From NCBI GenBank assembly GCA_937907165.1, contig CALCUH010000118.1, positions 1 through 18,766 on the forward strand: DNA of 18,766 bases. Reading direction: 5' to 3'. The position numbers and the translations under genes were made by a program. Positions within the stretch are counted from its first letter, which is position 1. Each line of letters begins with the position of its first letter. Source of the stretch: an uncultured Bacteroidales bacterium. Its GTDB lineage: Bacteria; Bacteroidota; Bacteroidia; Bacteroidales; Paludibacteraceae. The notes under the pieces are model-generated. The model worked only from the letters and a program-made list of their open reading frames with translations. It was not told the DNA's origin and did no database searches. Below are positions 9,301 through 14,033 of the stretch, in pieces.

Positions 9301-10821
9301 TTTGCTTAACTTGACCTCGTAATAGGTTTTGGTGCCAGCTTCCGCTGTCGCCGTGATTCCCATATTGCCGAAATTCTTCAAGGTGACATACTGCTCGAAA
9401 TAGTAGGTCACGCCGGGTTCCAATACGCAGGTCGGGAGTTGGAGGCCTGGCGTGTTTCCGTCGGGTTCGTAATCAAGCATCTCTTTGGTTGAAGTGACTT
9501 TGTAATTACCATCCGCTATCGTTATCGGTTTATGGTAGCCATTCTTATTTGTCCAATATCTCCAACCGTACTCGATCCCGTACACAGACTCGTATTTCCC
9601 ATATGCGCCTAAATCACATTTGTTCCCTTCCAAAGTGCATAAATCGATATTATCGAAAACTTCGCTTAACGTCATACCTACAGTCAAAGTACTTTTGGTC
9701 GGACATTTAATCTTTTTCGTGTCCGATTCGCTAAATCCCTTCAATTGCGGCTTGGGCAAAGTGAGGAACTTTATCGAAGGACTTTCACACCAACCAGCCC
9801 CAGTGACTGCTTTTAATTTCACATTGAATGTGTCACCGGCAGTCAAACCTCCTCCAGAACCTGCTCTTCCTCCTCCCAGAGTGACAAACTGACCTGGAGT
9901 TATGGTGGTTTCAATCGGACCTCCTATCACACTGTTTGAAAGTTCTTGAGTATATTTATTGATAATTTGACAAACCCTGCTATCCTTGCTTATCTTCACC
10001 TCGGTAGAGGTTGTGACAGGCGACTCCCGACCCTCGATTAACGCGTATAAATTCTTCGATGCGTCTATCAGAGGTGTCTCCCCATCAACAATATTCATGT
10101 TTCCAATCTCGCACCTGTATATGCGTATTCTCAAACATTGTCCTTCTGGTGTATGGGTGTAACAAATGAAGTCTCCGTCTTCAGTGTTTAATGAAGTGTA
10201 ATAAACAAACCTGAAATAGATGTCTATATATCCGTTTCTGTTATAAAAATCGACATTGGATCGAATCCCCATTATATATTCCCATGTTTCTTTCGCCTTT
10301 AGTAAATAACTAAACTCTCTTATAGTAAAGTCAAGGTTGTATTTATTATCATTATTGCGAATTTCGTCATGTTCAAATTCAGTAGTGGTTACAAGATCTT
10401 TCGCGGTTGTATTAGTCCATCCGTTATCTTCATTTTTTGTAGCCAACTCCAAATTCGCATTGATCTTCATCACGTTAGGTTTAGTTGGTTTTAAAAAATT
10501 ATTTTCGTGTTTACAATCATATCTGGCATGGAAAGATGGACTTGTTATGTATAACTCTTCCCCCAGAAACGCAGCCTCTGTATATATTTTAACGGCATCA
10601 TTGTCACACACGCATTTTACTTTCTTCAAATCATCTGTTTTGGGCATGTAAAAATTGGATTCTCGACGTTGACCAGCGTTAAATTTCGTTTTCACACTCT
10701 CAATGCCGGGTACTTCAGTCCATACACCTGCATCCTTACGAATTCCTTCACTACCGAAATCCTGCCCGAATGTTTTAACGCAGCAAAAAAAGGTCAATAA
10801 AAAAATAATATATCTGTTCAT
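337..10821 (-). CDS. Giant T9SS-secreted surface protein with tandem Ig-like modules
   Basis: A 3494-residue exported protein, probably a cell-surface adhesin. Residues 1 to about 19 are a signal peptide (charged start, hydrophobic core, cleavage near TFG-Q). The first 300 or so residues are not a domain I recognise. From about residue 750 to 3370 the sequence is built of degenerate modules of roughly 100-190 residues. Each has a Y-x-W-Q/Y core strand followed by a D/N-G-x-W turn and often a closing YxRR(I/V)-x-(D/N)-x-C and SN-x-V strand; many open with a GG-x-I or IC-x-G segment. This is the Ig-like/PKD-like architecture of large Bacteroidetes surface proteins. Residues 3429-3494 are a T9SS type A sorting domain (YPTP near its start, LFDTDG, DMRNFASGVYFL, terminal KVLKK). 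It is the last gene of the operon, 20 bases after the lipoprotein gene, and has no Shine-Dalgarno sequence. The reading frame is unbroken over 10.5 kb. Adhesion is inferred from architecture only. Confidence 0.93.
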   Translation of the reverse strand: MNRYIIFLLTFFCCVKTFGQDFGSEGIRKDAGVWTEVPGIESVKTKFNAGQRRESNFYMPKTDDLKKVKCVCDNDAVKIYTEAAFLGEELYITSPSFHARYDCKHENNFLKPTKPNVMKINANLELATKNEDNGWTNTTAKDLVTTTEFEHDEIRNNDNKYNLDFTIREFSYLLKAKETWEYIMGIRSNVDFYNRNGYIDIYFRFVYYTSLNTEDGDFICYTHTPEGQCLRIRIYRCEIGNMNIVDGETPLIDASKNLYALIEGRESPVTTSTEVKISKDSRVCQIINKYTQELSNSVIGGPIETTITPGQFVTLGGGRAGSGGGLTAGDTFNVKLKAVTGAGWCESPSIKFLTLPKPQLKGFSESDTKKIKCPTKSTLTVGMTLSEVFDNIDLCTLEGNKCDLGAYGKYESVYGIEYGWRYWTNKNGYHKPITIADGNYKVTSTKEMLDYEPDGNTPGLQLPTCVLEPGVTYYFEQYVTLKNFGNMGITATAEAGTKTYYEVKLSKSLDDGKLSVDISRKEACMEEDLTDVVFTAKYGDDENPKDYNLENFAFYWNINGESDSVNNELYMARDYPRITEDIHYQVSMNDGCKNTISKEVTLKAHDLPKFDATNIASENPNVSYTVEEDLVSQKEYLLVSTMKGREFKLVISDSVRSKYNYYYRLNDEEAELTPMPLSGYRERNNTANKTIYFYKEAKNGYKCLSKAVKVKIVVLNELVGNEFANHNIYVCPGSKIPAISFGKPEMTGAADFDYEWMYSEDMLNWNPMANANMGGGEDKHFTEQNYPGDWERKIEEGDVIYLKRYVTAKTDDGKPLYVDESDSLVVTTYSSPNPNVMVDDAIAIDPKCYGDTVVLSMNINNENLTKQINQMRDGKSLLAYGYYDFDGNNYKKITDVKNGSDWRMPADRDYVIHSAVNFCGDTIYSKNGIQVKAYDKIELEPSYSKCLYVGNEVTIAAVKDGCDCEIIRGTDTFPSVDGRSEAKIMLASQNDYVFDVVVTNRETGCRTKLHKTLNSSLIREKKTPDGIGQNGTIRGTVLCAGNAITMDGAVVDNDLKDGESVHYSWWVNGTIQTGKNEHDMIYTFPEMGKVYKVERRRDIYNATELCYTVVDTTTVTTMNPLTEPMVQVDNYTVCYGSEVHFGIMPNIGGSESKYYVEVNGVKSPTVSPHTALTYTCSDLTHDTTLSIVVTDSVCVNILYKSGKEVKISVEKNLDFTIVPDNSFIIEDDFKDSVVTIPVTCDGVDKDDVLYYSLNDGAETKLTYNGVSFSVKMNRKDFDAKSSVELKVRRVGSEVETCESEAKFTFLLNEGFDGGAPLLSGNDVKKEIEVCDGSTVKLEVYNADKITFGEKNITKMDDVEWSWYMDNGKVESTTEPNLEIEQPISAVYSVVFSAKDASGKKRKIRSEDFVVKVSKGAKVGRISFSEFADQTFVEYCKNSGATAKMSCPLNDATVEMQWEYSFNGNDWKSVPAEWNYLDKTTGNNLNLQVSKLGNKSAYFRMAVTDKCNAQSYSDNMLLVNVKANVELPIVSLGSSSMYATELEFPDSLVFNRHYRHIEPYEFLGRGEVVNIGGSSQKMSFKDSVALHFGTNHVDVLRSEKARISEEVCMSDTLHYAFKIYQKLGVPELFRSLNDSAFCSSDGKSKYLNLYNISGGDTSSYETVWQYKLENGDWSTMKEGDNRNIFTTTIGEIEKNKIGEHEQEIIIQNLTKTIIVRAAVTCGSNYPGGYVLSNEVKMPVYAPMKDGGIDFSAKEICYNTAIDTIKGFDAQGGSGRYTYLWQKSTDEANYTKMDNMVTNGSTLEIKNNNGNQNLHQTTYFRRIVTDDICKTRDTSEVKTVFVMDSFNIYPENVEYDRIASNKTKASMYGVTDFSGSNTGDMQYVWYKSPTTVHGRSAFSEEVKTETLTVPNGDDSYVATYYVSSLKGRCESANKLELNIYVYNQTGGEIYFGDQESKEDVYWVCSGDESVKVLSDDYAPNATFEWYYAVNGAFGNMKQIKGSRDGKVTTNVTSPDGFSADTTNMVLSPFPLRNNLGTTKSVSIFRLTWFEMEDGKKNFLSSDTITVHIVPTLQSVSEALYDGDKEALAGEIFVDKSNYCLGEMPNAVKGLITPELSDVWSAYGKNFGPWLYGNVPGAFTTHYEYQKDNGEWIKTATYDYGNQAAYAGMEDFMIRTDVLDGSYRVRRVMEDGCSSMNSNNILLNLYNDKIKPDTVVTYAYTPEMTSFNPNNAIKSGYEVGDSIVFRSEDGSGTFLWYLDKECTQVINEDGKPWCGIRLTDEIVAKKSGDGAKIYVKKRRGECDAEPVAIPFEFGMASNGGTIYIMDSIICQNGIYADIIGVAEANGEYISPVHEPMKWTYAWQYKRSTSDIAEWSSISGETSEGLSSEVINGLSTTTLDSPLLIRRVATNDKGRVRYSNVLTLTRYDELKAGSLSVNGKKTKFCTYDELPYVSTTSASGGKVISFYDVTWQYSINNGEWETITCFDSLYVGLMTNDLDRSVNNIVSVRCLYADACDEVESERLDITLYRENPLPRIYEVGDSCGASLVCIKLYDDGIKKTRSWNSYYVDPEDTTYTALHTGFYSILDSIFVLKGKGNATYYTLNTEDWETGCVSDTLVFYVDSMPAISQEKPIAPTAICAGSDLEIIGGAISGGSGDKTYQWQSSQTGNEEDYSDVADATRADFVLQGKFIKAGTYFRRIVRDMCHEHVSDAVFVDVRQKVNVSPEEITFEDFKCPNGTFTAKVDALADSLFASKYWTLGEDTIRVIGKSIQMEGFLGDSMGYRFIHYVTDTAGLTCQSDSIVVYAHNKPSIVADDNVITTENYTPCNDRKVKIEGEKLGGQYSDKIKYAWYVNGGEVIGEFGADLNVTANGDMRIVRVADNGCVKVASDTLHIEGQIVYAYDYESELSMEVVSDVTDSSVVLNIQGSKLFSESYTFDGDGVMPDVSSNNILLPYKFDTYKDSVLNIYAKQSYCVKPYAIHPLRGGVISFDGGTLLCGDEDIPSIVVTELEGVNKEVSYQWQYRNERTPDFININGATNKDYTPEAIDVATTYRRIATAGAYKSISNELTVSIRPLPTVAQADINYTADELREFGLGYKAHEYYQWIPNEEIMRVYLVDSASNADRTYWQKSYDQKEWVMASKEGGDSMLVSDTMPSVYYRYIAESACGADTSDIINLVTMNIDPITDDQVDWEYSDTFTCSNSGKTHLYFTLKAYGGYEYFTARKKGYDYSFRVESNCNVTLKTYIGIDAYIAMYDENGEEHLPTDDVTLYVTRHDTTRGLSVTRAFVLKIDHLNASFSFTVDGVETHQSGGKEASVRINQGSHIVFTPQIQRSDVTYKWQLIEPLNSDYFKEYGGSEGREGLVSNNMSPECYYYNPINYNVKLEVTDGRCKATVVDHSMYIDMATFRALDLTTKFVDSDSKEYQYFKTSELTIYPTPCSDWLHISPSGEHVMLFDTDGHKLYEGMGAVKIIDMRNFASGVYFLSVDEEIFKVLKK
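340..537 (-). other. T9SS type A C-terminal sorting domain
   Basis: The last 66 residues of the giant protein match the Por secretion-tail pattern (TIGR04183-like). There is an initial strand with YPTP in place of the usual YPNP, then an L-x-(I/V)-x-P stretch, the strand VMLFDTDGHKLYEG, then IDMRNFASGVYFLSV and a Lys-rich end. In the known family this domain is recognised by the T9SS outer-membrane machinery and is usually removed when the cargo is attached to the cell surface. Confidence 0.85.
780..8590 (-). repeat. About 15 degenerate Ig-like modules within the giant protein
   Basis: Core W-containing strands recur at approximately residues 756, 1363, 1456, 1664, 1780, 1882, 1984, 2143, 2360, 2468, 2657, 2848, 3018, 3127 and 3339. 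Typical cores read YEWMYS, MQWEYS, YLWQKS, YAWQYK, VTWQYS, YQWQSS and YQWQYR. They are usually followed 40-70 residues later by YFRRIV, RRVATN or YRRIAT. Units are diverged at both protein and DNA level, so this is an old array rather than a recent tandem expansion. I placed the positions by eye from base coordinates; each may be off by several residues, and some modules may have been missed. Confidence 0.7.
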
Positions 10822-10841
10822 TCTAGTTGTTGATTTTCAAT

Positions 10842-11822
10842 TTATTCTATTTCGATTGTTTCACACTGCCACAATGACCACAAGCCCAGATTGTCCATGC
10901 ATCGATAGTAGATTTTATGTTCTCCCTTGGTTTGAAAGACATGTTTCACCTCACTTAACTCTGTTGCTGTGATATAGGTGCCTCCGTATGCGGCTTTCCC
11001 TCCTTCCCAGATTGTTTCTTCTACATGTTTCTTTCCGTAATGTTTGTAGGCCTCGAAATGCGGAATGTCATGACTGTATTGCGTGACATTCCCGTCTATG
11101 CAATATTCATATTTTTTCACCTCACCGTCAGTGTCATAACTGTTTTTCAAGCTTAATGTCCATGCCATGGGTTGCCCTGTTATAGGTTTTGCCTCTAAAA
11201 TGGGTACTGGTGTGTCTTCGGACCAGTAGTTCACTTTGACATATGCATCCCTTGATATTAGCCTAGAAGATAAATCGTATTGACCTGGTAATACGAGCCC
11301 AATATATAAGTTGACCTCCAGAACTTTTCTTGCTGTTCCGTCACTATTAAACCACGAAGTTACAGGGTTATCTTCATCAGATGGATACCAGTTTGCGGTT
11401 ATCTTGATGTTATGTTCTTCTTTGTAATGACTATATTCTTCATCTTTTTCGAAATTTGTGTATGTGAGATAACTAGTCCAGCTGTGATTCAAAATTCCAT
11501 CATCAAATTGAATATGTTTCACATCATTTACCACATTTATTTTAATCGGCAATTTCCTCCCATCAATGACAACGTATAATTTAAAGCTGTATTCACCGAA
11601 TTTTATAGTTCTGTCGCCTATTTCTTTTATTTGCATGTTAATGTTCGCTTTAGTATTATTGGGTGAGGATGATAAGGTGTCTATCGTGCCATCTTCCCAT
11701 TCCGCTATGATAAACAGGCGTTCCTCGATATCATCAAAAACGTCCTTTCTTGTGTCGCAGGAGACCATTGCGATGGCGCTACCCAGCACCATCATCATAT
11801 TTATGATTGTTCTTTTCATCAT
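10842..11822 (-). CDS. Lipoprotein with C-terminal PKD-like domain
   Basis: A 326-residue predicted lipoprotein. Residues 1-21 form a type II signal peptide and Cys22 sits in the lipobox MVSC. The mature start DTRKDVFDDIEE is acidic but not a clear surface-export signal of the known Bacteroidetes kind. About residues 25-215 are beta-rich and not recognised. Residues 220-326 resemble a PKD/Ig-like fold: a strand containing SYDTDGEVKKYEYCIDG, then a late HVF-x5-H-x-IYYRCMDNLGLWS strand pair. The gene lies 9 bases after the TraO-like gene and 20 bases before the giant gene, so it is almost certainly co-transcribed with both. A role as an accessory or anchoring partner of the giant protein is inferred from position. 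Two consecutive ATG codons (11822 and 11819) could serve as start; the choice does not affect the product. It does not look like the short TraQ-type lipoprotein of conjugative transposons. Confidence 0.85.
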   Translation of the reverse strand: MMKRTIINMMMVLGSAIAMVSCDTRKDVFDDIEERLFIIAEWEDGTIDTLSSSPNNTKANINMQIKEIGDRTIKFGEYSFKLYVVIDGRKLPIKINVVNDVKHIQFDDGILNHSWTSYLTYTNFEKDEEYSHYKEEHNIKITANWYPSDEDNPVTSWFNSDGTARKVLEVNLYIGLVLPGQYDLSSRLISRDAYVKVNYWSEDTPVPILEAKPITGQPMAWTLSLKNSYDTDGEVKKYEYCIDGNVTQYSHDIPHFEAYKHYGKKHVEETIWEGGKAAYGGTYITATELSEVKHVFQTKGEHKIYYRCMDNLGLWSLWQCETIEIE

Positions 11823-11831
11823 GATCTTTCG

Positions 11832-12401
11832 TTATTTATGGAAGTTGAACCTTACTGCTAATGAAAAATTAGGCTTCAAATAATTCTCCGCCGAACTGAA
11901 AAGTGCGTATTGTTGCGCCTTCAGCACAATCGACCATCTTGTCGTCGGAATGAATTCCACGCCTGTGCCGGCTTGCGCACCGTATACGAAGCAGCTCTTG
12001 TCCAAATCGTATGTCACACTGTACCACTTGTCGTAACCGAATGCGGGTCCGATGCCCCAATGCCAATAGAACCATTTGCATGGGTTCAATAGGTTGTGTT
12101 CTATACCAGGTGATACGAGGATTACGTTCGTGAACTCTAACCTCGACTGCTCGAACTCATAGGTGTCTTTCCATTTCTCGTGGTCTATCTCGACCAATAA
12201 CGACATTTTGTTGTTAAAACAATATGTGTAGGTCATACCGAAATCGTACAGATTCTTCGTTCCATGTCCCGCACGAAGACCGATTGATTGGCATCCCTTC
12301 ACATGTGAGAGATGCCCCATCTCGAAACTGTTTATCTCCTCTCCAAAACAAGATAGACTGAAGCCCAAAAGGGCAAGATAAATAACTAACTTTTTCTTCA
12401 T
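11832..12401 (-). CDS. TraO-like outer-membrane beta-barrel protein
   Basis: A 189-residue exported protein: signal peptide 1-20 (cleavage near CFG-E), then short alternating amphipathic strands ending in FSLAVRFNFHK, typical of a small outer-membrane beta-barrel of about eight strands. Length and pattern recall the TraO family of Bacteroidetes conjugative transposons. Matching features are an early G-L-R-A-G-type strand, a central W-x-W-GIGPAFGYDKW strand, F-V-YGAQAGTGVEF followed by a turn with a T-x-R pair, and a final phenylalanine-rich strand. The gene lies immediately downstream of a TraN-like gene, the same order as traN-traO in those elements, which strengthens the assignment. Here, however, it leads into a lipoprotein and a giant T9SS protein. 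It is shorter than PorP/SprF proteins (about 300 residues), which hold a comparable position beside SprB-type adhesins. TraO membership is a family-pattern judgement, not a search result; beta-barrel is safer than TraO. Confidence 0.75.
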   Translation of the reverse strand: MKKKLVIYLALLGFSLSCFGEEINSFEMGHLSHVKGCQSIGLRAGHGTKNLYDFGMTYTYCFNNKMSLLVEIDHEKWKDTYEFEQSRLEFTNVILVSPGIEHNLLNPCKWFYWHWGIGPAFGYDKWYSVTYDLDKSCFVYGAQAGTGVEFIPTTRWSIVLKAQQYALFSSAENYLKPNFSLAVRFNFHK

Positions 12402-12429
12402 GATAATGAAATAAAAAACATATGAACAC

Positions 12430-12459
12430 CAAATGTACTTAGCACCGAATGAGAGATTT
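12430..12459 (-). promoter_or_regulatory. Candidate internal promoter before the TraO-like gene
   Basis: The minus strand carries a perfect Bacteroidetes -7 box TACATTTG at 12430-12437, about 30 bases before the ATG at 12401. The -33 region is weak (a TTC about 23 bases upstream instead of TTTG). It lies in the unusually long 125-base gap between the TraN-like and TraO-like genes, so the last three genes may be expressed partly independently of the first. Confidence 0.4.
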
Positions 12460-12526
12460 AGAACTGATTAGACAAGGGCGGACAGATAATTGTTGCCGTT
12501 GCCGTTTGACCAGTCACTTCTTCCGA

Positions 12527-13639
12527 TCATTCTATTTTATCCATGACTTTTGCCTTGATGATTGTATTGTTCGGAGCCGTGAATTTTGTGTGTCTGCCTC
12601 CGTTCTCCTCAAACATCTCGAAGAAAAGAACTTTCTTCTTGGGGATGGTGAACTTCTTGAAAAACAAGACGATATTAATCCCGCTTTTGCCGTGGATGAT
12701 TTTGTCGTTATTGCTGTAAAAAGAGTAAATCGGAAAGAGCTCATCCTCTTGCAACGTACTCTTCTTGCCTGTTTTTTTGTCACGTATGTAGGCTTTCACG
12801 AAATCGATGGAATAGTCGATGTCGCTGCTATTACCCGCTTGAAGGAAGAAGGCGATGATGTCTTGGTCGGTGTAGACGCTTGAAAGCTTGAAAAGCATTT
12901 TGTTGTCGATTGTGCCGATGTTATTGATCGCTTCTCCTTTTGAAATAATCCATTTCGCCATTTTGTACATGCTATCGTCGTTCACGTTCACGTCTCGGAA
13001 CCGTGCCGCATCGTCTCGAGCGAATGAGATGTTGGTTTGTGCGGGGTATTGGGCGTAGTCGACAATCATAGGGAAGATGCCTCCGTCGGCTGTGACTACT
13101 GTGATGGAAGTTTGGCAAAACTTTTGACCCTCTCCAATAATACTTTTCACTTTAACGATGTTGTCGATTCCTTCCGCTTTTTCGCTAATCACCTCTTCAT
13201 GACCAATTGCAATGTCCTCCACTTTTGCGGGTAGGATGATGTGGGTGGTATTCAGATCGCTCACTTCAATACGTGTGGCGGAAATCATATCGGAAGAAGA
13301 GATACTGTCTTTCACGTTGGTCATGTCGACGGCGATGAATGTTGGATTAGAGTCGTAGCTGACGTTGAAGTTGTAATACTTTCCGTCGGTGGTCACGACA
13401 CTCAGGTTTGTCTTGTCGAATAGTGCTCTGTTGGCTTTTATTTTCAGCACATTTTCCATCGATTTTTCGGCGGACAAATCAGCGCTTCCCATATCGGCAT
13501 ATTTGATTGATGTGGGGAATTTCAGAAAAAGGTACTTAGAGTCGTTCATGCCGATTTTTGTAGGGTTTATGCCCGACTGAGCATTGCATAAAAGACTGAA
13601 AGATAATAATATAACAAATAAGAAACTATGCGATTTCAT
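12527..13639 (-). CDS. TraN-like (DUF4138, VirB9-like) protein outside a conjugation locus
   Basis: A 370-residue exported protein: signal peptide 1-20 (cleavage near CNA-Q). Residues about 33-106 carry the TraN N-terminal pattern: FPTSIKYADMGS, ENVLKIKA, TNLSVVTTDGKYYNFNV. Residues 129-206 repeat that pattern in diverged form: LPAKVEDIAIG, DNIVKVKS, TSITVVTADGG-IF, VDYAQYP. Residues about 207-370 match the TraN C-terminal part: IDYSIDFVKAYIRDKKTGKK, then KFTIPKKK and FEENGGRHTKF near the end. TraN proteins are VirB9-like outer-membrane core components of Bacteroidetes type IV secretion systems. No other transfer gene is here except the TraO-like neighbour. The gene heads a minus-strand operon with two candidate promoters upstream. 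TraN family membership is fairly secure from the motifs; a conjugation role is not supported by context. Confidence 0.85.
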   Translation of the reverse strand: MKSHSFLFVILLSFSLLCNAQSGINPTKIGMNDSKYLFLKFPTSIKYADMGSADLSAEKSMENVLKIKANRALFDKTNLSVVTTDGKYYNFNVSYDSNPTFIAVDMTNVKDSISSSDMISATRIEVSDLNTTHIILPAKVEDIAIGHEEVISEKAEGIDNIVKVKSIIGEGQKFCQTSITVVTADGGIFPMIVDYAQYPAQTNISFARDDAARFRDVNVNDDSMYKMAKWIISKGEAINNIGTIDNKMLFKLSSVYTDQDIIAFFLQAGNSSDIDYSIDFVKAYIRDKKTGKKSTLQEDELFPIYSFYSNNDKIIHGKSGINIVLFFKKFTIPKKKVLFFEMFEENGGRHTKFTAPNNTIIKAKVMDKIE

Positions 13640-13724
13640 TTGTCGTCGGAATATGTATTTTTTATAAAAGTCACACTTTTCTTGGTCGCCTCATTTGAAA
13701 TGTTGTTGAATTCAAATGATTTTG

Positions 13725-13754
13725 CAAATTTAATTAATTTATGACATAGAACAA
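13725..13754 (-). promoter_or_regulatory. Proximal promoter of the TraN-like operon
   Basis: Minus-strand -7 box TAAATTTG (13725-13732) is preceded after 19 bases by a -33 TTG (13752-13754), a good match to the Bacteroidetes primary-sigma consensus. It would give a leader of about 80 bases before the ATG at 13639. Confidence 0.55.
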
Positions 13755-13843
13755 TCTGATTATAAACTTGAAATGAATTAAAATCATGATGAATCGTCTA
13801 TGAGATTATAACCATATGAATATTAATATGTGTTATAATGACG

Positions 13844-13875
13844 CAAATATAAAATTAAAAATAAAACAATCCAAA
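13844..13875 (-). promoter_or_regulatory. Distal promoter of the TraN-like operon
   Basis: Minus-strand -7 box TATATTTG (13844-13851) and -33 TTTG (13872-13875) are separated by exactly 20 bases, a complete match to the Bacteroidetes consensus. A transcript from here would carry about 200 untranslated bases and run through the proximal promoter. Apart from these two promoters and the hairpin at 13922-13949, the gene-free stretch 13640-14033 is AT-rich and shows nothing else I can name. Confidence 0.65.
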
Positions 13876-13921
13876 TGAATTTTGAAATAAAAATCATAAG
13901 AGAAAAAATAAGTGTAACTAT

Positions 13922-13949
13922 AAAGCCGCATTTGTTTGGGTGCGGCTTC
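13922..13949 (-). terminator. Terminator hairpin after the symporter gene
   Basis: Arms AAGCCGCA (13923-13930) and TGCGGCTT (13941-13948) enclose 10 bases, about 86 bases after the symporter stop codon. This copy has a poor U-tract. Its loop bases pair better by wobble on the plus strand, so it may be bidirectional. It belongs to the hairpin family repeated four more times to the right. Confidence 0.6.
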
Positions 13950-14033
13950 TGTTAGAGTGTGATAGATGTGTTTGGTATACGTTCCCTCGAATGAACGAAG
14001 TGCGAATTCGTTAAATATTAGCTTGGAAAACGT

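Noticed and set aside
11832..12401. PorP/SprF-family barrel
   Set aside because: The position beside a giant T9SS cargo fits, but the protein is only 189 residues and its motifs and upstream neighbour match TraO better.
12449..12883. 144-codon plus-strand frame
   Set aside because: Antisense to the TraN-like gene, whose motifs are clear on the minus strand.
11832..13639. Part of an integrated conjugative element
   Set aside because: Only TraN- and TraO-like genes are present; there is no relaxase, integrase, TraG/TraM or attachment-site repeat in the window, and the neighbours are housekeeping or surface genes. Flanking sequence beyond the window was not available to exclude it fully.
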